Origin: K189A clade bacterium
GTDB lineage: Bacteria > Pseudomonadota > Gammaproteobacteria > Pseudomonadales > Azotimanducaceae
Direction: 5' to 3'
NCBI GenBank assembly: GCA_018607725.1
Contig: JABBAY010000132.1
Coordinates: forward strand, 1 to 42,570
DNA length: 42,570 nt
A model generated the notes under the pieces. It was not told the DNA's origin and did no database searches. It saw only the letters and a list, made by a program, of their open reading frames with translations. The position numbers and the translations under genes were made by a program. Of this stretch, positions 30,265 through 37,767 are shown piece by piece. The stretch's first letter is position 1. Each line of letters begins with the position of its first letter.

Positions 30265-31164
30265 TTACCGCCTGTTCGTAATGCCATGGGGTACGTGTCC
30301 GGTCGGCACAAACTCACTGGCGAGACGGCAATGCTCAGCCTGATCATCGAAGAACACATCCGCCCCAAATGCCTTAAGGAACTCCGCCTTGCTCATGCCA
30401 CCCAGGAACAAGGATTCATCGATACGAATATTCCAGGCCCGCAGTGTCTTGATCACCCGCTCGTGAGAAGGCGCCGCTCTGGCAGTTACTAACGCCGTTC
30501 GAATCGGGCACTCTCCTGTTGGGAACTCACTCTGCAGATCATGCAAGGCTGCCAGGAATGGTTTGAACGGGCCGCCCATCAGCGGCTCATTGGCTGCCTG
30601 TTGCTCATTGGCGGTAAATGCCTGCAACCCCGCTGCCTGATAGATTTGCTCTGACTCGTCAGAAAACAACACCGCATCGCCATCGAAGGCAAACTGCAGT
30701 TGATCCGACTGTCGGGGTTGTTGTGGTGCCGGCAGGATACTGGCGGCCGCCATGCCATTGTCGAGAGCCTCGCGGACATCTTCCGGATTGGTAGAGAGGA
30801 ACAGGTGGCAACGAAACGGCCGCATATAACGAAACGGCGGTGAGCCGCCGGTAAATGCCGCCCTGGAAATCGGCAAAGCATGATGTTGAATTGAATTAAA
30901 CACCCGCAGACCAGTATCTGCGGTATTTCTCGACAGTAATATCACCTCAACCTGCTCTTCTCCTGCGAGCAGTTGATTCAAGTGCAGCAGCTTTTTCACT
31001 AGTGGAAATGCATCACCGGGCGCCAGCGGCTCTGACTCGCGAGCTATCTGATAAGCCGCATAGGCAGCGACCCCTTCTTCGCGATAAACTCTGTCACTCT
31101 CGCTGAGATCGAACAGGGCACTGCTTGATGTTGCGACCACCAGCTTTTTTAATTTGCCCGCCAT
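30265..31164 (-). CDS. Cytosolic-type 5'-nucleotidase (pfam06189-like)
   Basis: This 299-residue protein resembles the bacterial relatives of eukaryotic cytosolic 5'-nucleotidase I. Supporting stretches are VYREEGVAAYAAYQIARESEPLAPG, VILLSRNTADTGLRVFNSI, ISRAAFTGGSPPFRYM, LFLSTNPEDVREALDNGMAAA, and FAFDGDAVLFSDESE (HAD-like catalytic region). The second ATG, 31164, follows AGGGG at good distance and is preferred over TTG 31170. It appears monocistronic; its physiological nucleotide substrate cannot be read from the sequence. It is divergent from the vWA gene. Confidence 0.85.
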   Translation of the reverse strand: MAGKLKKLVVATSSSALFDLSESDRVYREEGVAAYAAYQIARESEPLAPGDAFPLVKKLLHLNQLLAGEEQVEVILLSRNTADTGLRVFNSIQHHALPISRAAFTGGSPPFRYMRPFRCHLFLSTNPEDVREALDNGMAAASILPAPQQPRQSDQLQFAFDGDAVLFSDESEQIYQAAGLQAFTANEQQAANEPLMGGPFKPFLAALHDLQSEFPTGECPIRTALVTARAAPSHERVIKTLRAWNIRIDESLFLGGMSKAEFLKAFGADVFFDDQAEHCRLASEFVPTGHVPHGITNRR

Positions 31165-31244
31165 CCTCAAAACCCCTAACCTTGGGACTGCAACGTTAAC
31201 CTTTCATCCACAGAAGTCAATCAGGCTAACCAGCAACAGGAATT

Positions 31245-31952
31245 ATGAGCAAGGACCCTAATCTTCCCGGCAAGCCCTCCCAAGCCGTCAGTCAGTTTCT
31301 TGACCGAGTGGCTCGAACGCCGGTCAAGTCTAGCGGCACCGGCGCCGGGCGGCTGATTTTTGCCTTGGACGCCACCGCCAGTCGCGAACCTATGTGGGAC
31401 AGTGCCTGCCGAATCCAGGCAGAGATGTTTGCCGAGACGGCCAGCCTGGGTGGCCTCCAGGTTCAGCTATGTTATTACCGGGGCTTCCAGCAATTTCACT
31501 GTGATAGCTGGTGTACTGACACCACCCGCTTGCAGGAGCAAATGGCCCAAGTTCGATGCCTCGGTGGTGCCACCCAAATTGGCCGCGTGCTAGAGCATTG
31601 CGTCGTTGAGGCACGCCAACACAAGGTTCAGGCGCTGGTGTTTGTCGGTGACGCCATTGAGGAGGCCACCGATCCCCTATGCGCGACCGCTGGCCAACTG
31701 GGCCTGCTGAACGTACCTGTTTTCATTTTTCAGGAAGGCCGCTCAGCGCAAGTCACTCGCGTATTTCAACAAATAGCCCAACTGTCAGGCGGGGCCTGCG
31801 TACCCTTTGATCACCACAGCGCCAATGAACTTCGCGACCTGTTAACCGCTGTGGCGGTGTATGCCGCCGGCGGCCGCAAGGCACTGGAGAATTTCAGTCA
31901 ACGTGCAGGGCCAGGCGTTGCCCTGCTCACCCGCCAATTTAAGGATCAGTAG
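31245..31952 (+). CDS. von Willebrand factor A-like domain protein
   Basis: This 235-residue, probably cytoplasmic protein has no signal peptide. Residues about 37-200 form a vWA-like fold, with a MIDAS-like first motif DATAS (FALDATASREPMW) where Thr replaces the usual first Ser, LGGATQIGRVLEHCV as the MIDAS Thr region, and VQALVFVGDAIEE as the third Asp loop. Its function is unknown. AGGA precedes the ATG. Its stop codon is directly followed by the start of the J-domain gene with no spacer, so the two products probably act together (inference). Confidence 0.8.
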   Translation: MSKDPNLPGKPSQAVSQFLDRVARTPVKSSGTGAGRLIFALDATASREPMWDSACRIQAEMFAETASLGGLQVQLCYYRGFQQFHCDSWCTDTTRLQEQMAQVRCLGGATQIGRVLEHCVVEARQHKVQALVFVGDAIEEATDPLCATAGQLGLLNVPVFIFQEGRSAQVTRVFQQIAQLSGGACVPFDHHSANELRDLLTAVAVYAAGGRKALENFSQRAGPGVALLTRQFKDQ

Positions 31953-32684
31953 ATGTTACAGCTGACCCTGGCTATCGTTGTTTTGATTATTTTGTTTGTT
32001 GGCTTACGAATCACCCTCGGCAGCCGACGTTTGAGTATTCGGCAATTCATGCTCATTTACGCTAGCGTCTTGATCGGCGGCATGCTGATTTTTCTGGGTC
32101 TGACCGGTCGTCTGAATTGGTTATTTGCCCTGCTCGGCGCTGCGCTGCCTTTTCTGACCCGGGTACTACCTTGGATCACTCGCAGTCTCGGTGTCGCCAG
32201 TCTCTATCGTCGACTGCGCGCCTTAACCGGCTTTGGTGCACCGGCCCAGCCTGCTAGCGGCCAAACTTCAGCGTTGGATACGCGGTTTTTTGCCATGACG
32301 CTGGAGCATGACAGCGGCGCCATGAACGGCATGGTCCTGGAAGGCCAATTTTCAGGCCAACAGCTATCCCAGCTGAACCAAAAACAATTGCAGCAATTAC
32401 TCGACGAATGTCGGGTAGATAATGATTCCCTCAACGTGCTGACGGCTTATCTTGATCGGCATTATCCAGATTGGCACACGCATTTCGAAACGCCAGCCAC
32501 GACGGCAGCCATGGATGCAGCACAGGCCTATGAGATTCTGGGGCTGCAACCCGGGGCGACACGAGAAATGGTGATTGCGGCCCATCGAAAACTGATGCAG
32601 AAATTTCACCCTGATCGAGGCGGCCCCACCTACCTAGCAGCGCAGATTAACCTGGCCAAAGACCTACTCATGGAGCATTTGTAA
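31953..32684 (+). CDS. Membrane-anchored J-domain protein, Pam18/Tim14-like
   Basis: The 243-residue protein has two or three N-terminal membrane segments (about 2-22, 32-52, 56-72), a middle cytoplasmic region (about 95-170), and a C-terminal J domain (about 190-243) with AYEILGLQPGATREMVIAAH and an intact HPD in FHPDRGGPTYLAAQINLAKD. That last stretch strongly resembles the mitochondrial Pam18/Tim14 and DNAJC19 type. J domains stimulate DnaK/HscA-type Hsp70 ATPase; the partner here is unknown. It is sandwiched with zero spacing between the vWA and RDD genes. Confidence 0.85.
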   Translation: MLQLTLAIVVLIILFVGLRITLGSRRLSIRQFMLIYASVLIGGMLIFLGLTGRLNWLFALLGAALPFLTRVLPWITRSLGVASLYRRLRALTGFGAPAQPASGQTSALDTRFFAMTLEHDSGAMNGMVLEGQFSGQQLSQLNQKQLQQLLDECRVDNDSLNVLTAYLDRHYPDWHTHFETPATTAAMDAAQAYEILGLQPGATREMVIAAHRKLMQKFHPDRGGPTYLAAQINLAKDLLMEHL

Positions 32685-33173
32685 TTGCCAGCGGCAACCC
32701 CGACCTATGTGGGCTTTTGGTTCAGGTTCCTGGCTTTTTTGATCGACAGCCTGGTGGCGTCCATGTTCCTCTATCCGCTTTCGCTGTTGTATGATCCCGC
32801 TCTGGCGATGAACCTAGATCCCACTCAGACCAAGGCGGTCATTGACGAGTTGCTCACCAAAATGGTGCTGGAAATGCTCCTGATTGGTATGATCTTTATC
32901 GCCTTCTGGATCTATTTTGGTTCCAGCCCGGGGAAAATGCTATTCAAGGGTTTTATTGTCGATGCCAGAACCCTGGGGCCGGCTAGCCGTAAACAGCTGT
33001 TGCTTCGTTACTTGGGTTACTATGTCAGCTTGCTACCCGTTGGCCTGGGCTTCTTTTGGATAGGACTCGATCGTCGCAAACAAGGCTGGCACGACAAGTT
33101 GGCCGGTACATTAGTCGTCAATCAACAGACCCGCGATGCCTTCCGCGTCGAATCCACCAGCGACAGCCCATGA
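32685..33173 (+). CDS. RDD family membrane protein
   Basis: This 162-residue integral membrane protein has the RDD pattern: GFWFRFLAFLIDSLVAS (Arg and Asp of the first helix), hydrophobic segments near 18-38, 60-80 and 105-125, PGKMLFKGFIVDARTLGP, and the closing DRRKQGWHDKLAGTLVV. RDD proteins have diverse or unknown transport roles. The start is TTG 32685, which directly follows the preceding TAA and has GGAG at 32672-32675; the first in-frame ATG (Met27) would remove part of TM1. Its stop overlaps the next start (ATGA). Confidence 0.85.
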   Translation: MPAATPTYVGFWFRFLAFLIDSLVASMFLYPLSLLYDPALAMNLDPTQTKAVIDELLTKMVLEMLLIGMIFIAFWIYFGSSPGKMLFKGFIVDARTLGPASRKQLLLRYLGYYVSLLPVGLGFFWIGLDRRKQGWHDKLAGTLVVNQQTRDAFRVESTSDSP

Positions 33174-33652
33174 CACCTTTCGAACAATTGACCGCAGACC
33201 ATCAGCAACTGGGCAGACTCATTGTCAGCCAAGCGCTGGACGCAGACCCAGACATTACCCCTAGACTCACAGCCCTCGACATTCAGCTGAGCGGCCTCGC
33301 AGTCACTGCGGCGCGGGCAGAACACAGCGCTGCCCTTGCCGCGATGCTGGCCCTGCAGATTCAAAAGACCAGCCAGGAGATCTATTGCCTTGCCCATTGC
33401 GCGCTAGGTTATCTGGCGCTGGTAGACGAGCTGCCAGGTACCAATGAGCCCTTGCTGGTGCCCGCAGAATTCAGGCGACTCAGTCAGTTGTACCTGAACC
33501 CCCAGATTCCAGCACTCGAAAACAGCGATGACCCAAGGCAATATCTGATCGATCTCTTGTTAATGAATCCTTCGCCGATGTTAGACACTGCAAACTCGGA
33601 CAGAATTATCGCAACACAAGCTACGCACCTTGAGCAGGAGCAGAAACGATGA
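33170..33652 (+). CDS. Unknown soluble helical protein
   Basis: I do not recognise this 160-residue protein. It begins MTPFEQLTADHQQLGRLIV and is predicted by eye to be mostly helical, with an Ala-rich middle (AALAAMLALQIQKTSQEIY) and a short Cys/His stretch (YCLAHCALGYLALVDEL). No signal peptide or membrane span is visible. It is linked by ATGA overlaps to both the RDD gene upstream and gph downstream, so it is clearly translated in that run. The longer frame from 33056 lies in the shadow of the RDD gene. Confidence 0.7.
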   Translation: MTPFEQLTADHQQLGRLIVSQALDADPDITPRLTALDIQLSGLAVTAARAEHSAALAAMLALQIQKTSQEIYCLAHCALGYLALVDELPGTNEPLLVPAEFRRLSQLYLNPQIPALENSDDPRQYLIDLLLMNPSPMLDTANSDRIIATQATHLEQEQKR

Positions 33653-34347
33653 CGCGCCATGCGCCTACCGGCTCTCGAAGCCGTGACCCTGAACCCATTG
33701 AGGCCTATATTTTTGACCTGGATGGCACCCTGCTGAACACATTGCAGAACCTGGCCAATTGTTATAACCGTGTCTTGGTCGAGTTGGGCTATCCAACCCA
33801 CCCGACAGATGCCTATCGATACTTCATTGGCGACGGCGCCCGACGTTGCGTCGAGCGTTGTCTGCCCGCCAGCGCCCAAAGCCCTGCTATCGTTGATCAG
33901 ATGCTGGCGTTGCAACAATTGGACTATGTTGCTACTTGGCAGCTCGACGCCCAGCCGTATGCCGGCGTCATTGCCATGCTGGCGACCCTGGTCGACCAAG
34001 GAATACCTTTGGCGGTCCTATCAAACAAAGACCAGCGATTTACGCAGGCCTGTGTCGAATTTTTCTTCCCGAACACGCCTTTTCAACATATCGTCGGCTA
34101 TTCAGACTCAGTACCCCATAAGCCCGACCCCACGGGGGCCAAAATGATCGCGACCGGCTTCAAAATACCCCCCGCGCGCATTGCCCTAGTAGGCGATACA
34201 GCCATGGACATGCAAACTGCGGTAAGCTGCGGTATGCAGGGGCTGGGCGCCTTGTGGGGCTTTCGTGACGCAGCGGAACTTAATGCCGCTGGGGCCCAAC
34301 GTTTACTTGCCGCACCACAGGATCTAACCCACATTTCGGGAGCATAA
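33649..34347 (+). CDS. gph: Phosphoglycolate phosphatase, HAD family
   Basis: This 232-residue HAD hydrolase has motif I YIFDLDGTLLNT (Asp23, Asp25), a helical cap, motif II AVLSNKDQRFTQ, the Lys region HKPDPTGAKM, and motif IV VGDTAMDMQTA. It resembles Gph, which removes 2-phosphoglycolate formed during DNA repair or photorespiration-like chemistry; related HAD phosphatases cannot be excluded. The N-terminus has about 15 extra polar residues. Its start overlaps the preceding stop (ATGA). Confidence 0.85.
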   Translation: MTRHAPTGSRSRDPEPIEAYIFDLDGTLLNTLQNLANCYNRVLVELGYPTHPTDAYRYFIGDGARRCVERCLPASAQSPAIVDQMLALQQLDYVATWQLDAQPYAGVIAMLATLVDQGIPLAVLSNKDQRFTQACVEFFFPNTPFQHIVGYSDSVPHKPDPTGAKMIATGFKIPPARIALVGDTAMDMQTAVSCGMQGLGALWGFRDAAELNAAGAQRLLAAPQDLTHISGA

Positions 34348-34351
34348 CTCG

Positions 34352-35698
34352 ATGAGCACCACAGACAAAAAAAAGCTGGGACATAACAGGGTACCGAATG
34401 ATCTCGAAAGTTACTGGATGCCCTTTTCCGCTAATCGAAAGTTCAAGCAAGACCCGCGCTTCATGGTTTCCGCTCGCGGTATGTACTACACAGACAGCAA
34501 CGATAAGGAAGTAATGGATGGGTCGGCCGGACTATGGTGCGTCAACGCCGGTCACTATCGTGAAGAGATCAACCAGGCCATTGCCGAGCAGCTCGAACAA
34601 CTGGATTTTGCCCACAGCTTTAATGCCGGCCATCCACTGGCATTTGACTATGCCAGCCGACTGGTAAAACATTTTCCAGACCCACTGAACCATGTATTTT
34701 TCACCAACTCTGGCTCAGAATCCGTCGACACCGCTCTGAAGATTGCCTTGTCATACCATAAACTCCGAGGCGAGGGTTCACGGCAACGGTTGATCGGCCG
34801 CGAAAAGGGCTACCACGGCATGGGCTTCGGCGGCATTTCCGTGGGTGGCCTGATGAAGAATCGCAGTTCATTCGGCATGCTGCTGCCGGGCACTGACCAC
34901 CTTCGACACACCCTCGACATTGAGCGCAACGCTTTCTCGGCCGGGCTGCCCGCCCACGGGATCGAATTCGCGGACGACTTGACGAGGTTGGTCGAACTCC
35001 ATGGCGCCGATAATATTGCCGCCGTGATCGTCGAGCCCATCGCTGGTGCAGCAGGCGTGATTTTGCCACCCCAAGGTTACTTACAAAGACTGCGCGAGCT
35101 CTGCACCCAGCATGGCATTTTATTGATTTTTGACGAGGTGATCACTGCCTTCGGCCGGCTCGGCGCAAGCTGTGCTGCGAGTCGCTTCGGCGTTGTACCC
35201 GATATCATGGCGACGGCTAAAGGCATCACGAATGCCACCGTACCCATGGGGGCGGTATTCGTCTCCGATGCGATCTTTAATACCTTTATGGGTGTTGAAG
35301 ATCAGGGCATCGAATTAAGTCACGGCTATACGTACTCGGGTCATCCACTGGCTTGTGCCGCAGGTATGGCGACCCTCGACATCTACGAACGGGAAGGTTT
35401 GCTCGATCGTGCCGCCGGCCTTGAGCAGCATTGGAACGAAAATGCCATGCGTCTTCAAGGCCAACCGAATGTCATCGATGTCCGCTGCCATGCGCTAATC
35501 GGCGCGATTGAGCTAGCGCCACGTCCCGACGCGCCAATGGCCCGAGGCGCAGAAGTCGCCAAACGCTGCTATGAACTAGGACTGTGGAGCCGAAATATTG
35601 GCGATATGATTGTCATGTCTCCGCCACTGATCATCAGCGAAGCGGAGATCACTCGAATGTTTGATATTATCTGCAAAGCGGTGGCGGCCACGCCCTAG
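34352..35698 (+). CDS. Class III aminotransferase, beta-alanine--pyruvate type
   Basis: This 448-residue PLP enzyme of the omega-amino acid:pyruvate transaminase (BauA-like) clade has the N-terminal ESYWMPFSANRKFKQDPR, FFTNSGSESVDTALKIA, KGYHGMGFGGISVGG, LIFDEVITAFGRLG, and PLP-binding Lys290 in ATAKGITNATVPMGAV. Typical substrates are beta-alanine and similar omega-amino acids. GGGAG precedes the ATG, 4 bp after gph. Whether it belongs functionally with the gph cluster or with the SDR downstream is unclear. Confidence 0.88.
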   Translation: MSTTDKKKLGHNRVPNDLESYWMPFSANRKFKQDPRFMVSARGMYYTDSNDKEVMDGSAGLWCVNAGHYREEINQAIAEQLEQLDFAHSFNAGHPLAFDYASRLVKHFPDPLNHVFFTNSGSESVDTALKIALSYHKLRGEGSRQRLIGREKGYHGMGFGGISVGGLMKNRSSFGMLLPGTDHLRHTLDIERNAFSAGLPAHGIEFADDLTRLVELHGADNIAAVIVEPIAGAAGVILPPQGYLQRLRELCTQHGILLIFDEVITAFGRLGASCAASRFGVVPDIMATAKGITNATVPMGAVFVSDAIFNTFMGVEDQGIELSHGYTYSGHPLACAAGMATLDIYEREGLLDRAAGLEQHWNENAMRLQGQPNVIDVRCHALIGAIELAPRPDAPMARGAEVAKRCYELGLWSRNIGDMIVMSPPLIISEAEITRMFDIICKAVAATP

Positions 35699-35842
35699 CC
35701 TGGCGGCTAGGCCGCAGATTAGAGATTCAACGGTTAACATATAGACGGCTTCGCTGGCCGGCTCAAATCTCACAAACGCCCTTTGATCGCGGCCAAGTCT
35801 GCAACTCTAGGGCCTTAGCGCATTTTACTCAGGATAAGAACT

Positions 35843-36625
35843 ATGAAATTACACGACAAAATCGCCATCGTCACTGGCGCTGGCAGCGGTATCGGCCGCG
35901 CCATGGCGAAACGCTTTATCAAAGAAGGCGCTCGTCACGTCATTATCGCCGACCTGCATGCTGACAGCCTGACATCACTGGCTACTGAGATTGGCGCCAG
36001 AGCGATCAAGACCAATGTCGCCAACGAACAGGAAGTCATTCACTTGATCCGTACCGTGGAACAGGATTATGGCCAGATTGACCTGCTCTGTAACAACGCC
36101 GGTATCGGCGTCGGTGGTGGCCCAGAAACCGCCAACGAAGATTGGCAGAGAATCTGGGAGATCAACGTCATGGCGCATATCTACGCCACCCGTGCGGCAC
36201 TGCCGAACATGCTCGAACGGGGAGAAGGCTATATTTTAAATACCGCCTCGGCTGCAGGTCTGCTCACCCAGATCGGTTCTGCGCCTTATGCCGTGACGAA
36301 GCATGCGGCCGTGGCCTATGCCGAGTGGTTAGCAGTGACTTATGGAGATCGCGGCATCAAAGTCTCGGCGCTTTGCCCGCAGGCGGTCAGAACGGCCATG
36401 ACGGCGAATACTGAAGGCGGCGGCGTGGCCGGTGTGGACGGCATGATGGAGCCCGAAGAATTGTGCGATACGGTGATTGAAACCCTAGACGCCGAAACGT
36501 TCCTGGTCTTGCCGCACAAGGAAGTATTAACTTACATGCAGCGCAAAACAGCAGACTACGATCGTTGGATCAAGGGAATGATGCGTCTGCAGGCAGCCTA
36601 TGGTGTAGACTCCTTTCCTGATTGA
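35843..36625 (+). CDS. Short-chain dehydrogenase/reductase
   Basis: This 260-residue classical SDR has the nucleotide-binding IVTGAGSGIGRAMA (about residues 9-22), LLCNNAGIG near 84, the catalytic Ser in ILNTASAAGLL, and Tyr-x3-Lys in APYAVTKHAAVAYAEW. The Asp after beta-2 (IIADLHAD) suggests NAD(H) preference. The substrate is unknown. AGGATAAG precedes the ATG. It is 144 bp after the aminotransferase, and its stop codon is embedded in the -35 box of the metA promoter. Confidence 0.88.
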   Translation: MKLHDKIAIVTGAGSGIGRAMAKRFIKEGARHVIIADLHADSLTSLATEIGARAIKTNVANEQEVIHLIRTVEQDYGQIDLLCNNAGIGVGGGPETANEDWQRIWEINVMAHIYATRAALPNMLERGEGYILNTASAAGLLTQIGSAPYAVTKHAAVAYAEWLAVTYGDRGIKVSALCPQAVRTAMTANTEGGGVAGVDGMMEPEELCDTVIETLDAETFLVLPHKEVLTYMQRKTADYDRWIKGMMRLQAAYGVDSFPD

Positions 36626-36649
36626 TATCCCGCTTCAATGGCCTATAAT
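36622..36649 (+). promoter_or_regulatory. Strong sigma-70 promoter of metA
   Basis: TTGATA (36622-36627) and TATAAT (36644-36649) have a 16-bp spacer. The -35 box overlaps the stop codon of the upstream SDR. A transcription start near 36656 would give a leader of about 125 nt holding the riboswitch and attenuator. The -10 box is a perfect match and the -35 box matches 5 of 6 bases. Confidence 0.8.
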
Positions 36650-36672
36650 GGGCGTTGAGAAACCAACAATAC

Positions 36673-36723
36673 AGCGCCGATTTGAGTTCAGCTTGCGGGC
36701 GCTATATAAATACTGCTAAAGAG
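36673..36723 (+). promoter_or_regulatory. SAM-II-like riboswitch aptamer upstream of metA
   Basis: Stem P1 is AGCGCC (36673-36678) with GGCGCT (36698-36703), a perfect 6 bp. The conserved SAM-II loop element GATTT follows immediately (36679-36683). CTTGC (36692-36696) can pair with GCTAAAG (36715-36721), leaving the unpaired U that contacts SAM in the known structure. TAAA (36707-36710) lies in the expected linker. These elements occur in the right order and spacing for the H-type pseudoknot of SAM-II, a class known to control metA/metX. The call is by eye, from remembered consensus. Confidence 0.82.
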
Positions 36724-36727
36724 TATT

Positions 36728-36766
36728 AAACCTGCTTTAGCGCTAATGCTGAGCAGGTTTTTTTTT
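36728..36766 (+). terminator. Attenuator: intrinsic terminator in the metA leader
   Basis: AAACCTGCT (36728-36736) pairs with AGCAGGTTT (36752-36760), an inner AGC/GCT pair extends the stem, and nine T residues (36758-36766) follow. The ribosome site GAGGA (36767-36771) starts right after the T-tract and the metA ATG is at 36781, so this terminator must regulate metA rather than end an upstream gene. Its element CTTTAGC (36735-36741) is the exact complement of GCTAAAG in the aptamer. Confidence 0.88.
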
Positions 36767-36780
36767 GAGGACGAACCACC

Positions 36781-37731
36781 ATGCCATTGCGGATTCCAGA
36801 CAATTTACCCGCGTCTCAGGTACTCGAGCTAGAGAACATATTTTGTATTTCCGACGCCCAAGCCCAACATCAGGACATTCGGCCTCAGAAAATACTGTTG
36901 TTGAATCTGATGCCGAAGAAAATCGACACTGAGATACATCTGCTGCGCATGCTCTCGAACACGCCCTTGCAGGTGGAAGTCGACTTGATGCGAATCTCTG
37001 ACAAACCGTCAAAAAACACACCTGTGGCCCATATGGATGCGTTTTATAAAGATTTCAGCGCAATACGCAGCAACAAGTATGACGGCATGATCATTACCGG
37101 CGCGCCCCTGGGTCAAGTACCGTTTGAGGACGTTTATTTCTGGCAGGAGATGACTGAGATTATGGATTGGACGCTGACCAACGTCACGTCAGTCATGTAT
37201 CTTTGCTGGGGAGTACAGGCCGCCATGTACCACCTCTATGGCATCGACAAAGTCGTATTACCTAAGAAGATGTCCGGTGTTTACCCGCACCATCTTGTTA
37301 AACCTTTTTCGCCTATCGTCAGAGGCTTTGACGACACCTTTGACGCACCGCACTCGCGCTATGCAGAGGTGCCGATGAGTGCTATCCAGCAGATCCCCGA
37401 GCTCGAAATTATTGCCGCCTCTGAGATCGCCGGCGCTTACATCATTGCAAGTTCCGATGGCCGCCAGCTATTTGTCACCGGCCATTCCGAGTACGAACCA
37501 TTGTGTCTGAAAGATGAGTATGAGCGCGATCTGGCAGCCGGTCATCAGCCCGCGATACCAGAGCACTACTTTCCCCACGACGACCCGGCGCTGCCACCCA
37601 TCGTCAACTGGAAAAGCCACGGCAGCCTGCTGTTCTCCAACTGGCTCAACTATTATGTTTACCAACTAACTCCCTTCGATATGAATAACATCGGCGAGCA
37701 GCTCGGCGAGACCAAAATGACCCTGGTCTAA
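36781..37731 (+). CDS. metA: Homoserine O-succinyltransferase MetA
   Basis: MetA acylates homoserine, the first committed step of methionine synthesis. The 316-residue protein is full length and keeps E. coli numbering: catalytic Cys142 (CWGVQAAMYHLYG), His235 and Glu237 (TGHSEYEP). Residue 111 is Gly (ITGAPLGQV); in this family Gly111 goes with succinyl-CoA and Glu111 with acetyl-CoA, so a succinyltransferase is predicted. The C-terminal SHGSLLFSNWLNYYVYQLTP is typical. It has its own promoter and SAM-II-type leader and appears monocistronic. Confidence 0.95.
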   Translation: MPLRIPDNLPASQVLELENIFCISDAQAQHQDIRPQKILLLNLMPKKIDTEIHLLRMLSNTPLQVEVDLMRISDKPSKNTPVAHMDAFYKDFSAIRSNKYDGMIITGAPLGQVPFEDVYFWQEMTEIMDWTLTNVTSVMYLCWGVQAAMYHLYGIDKVVLPKKMSGVYPHHLVKPFSPIVRGFDDTFDAPHSRYAEVPMSAIQQIPELEIIAASEIAGAYIIASSDGRQLFVTGHSEYEPLCLKDEYERDLAAGHQPAIPEHYFPHDDPALPPIVNWKSHGSLLFSNWLNYYVYQLTPFDMNNIGEQLGETKMTLV

Positions 37732-37767
37732 TAAAAACCTGATGCGCCTCTTATCGTCCAGACCGCA

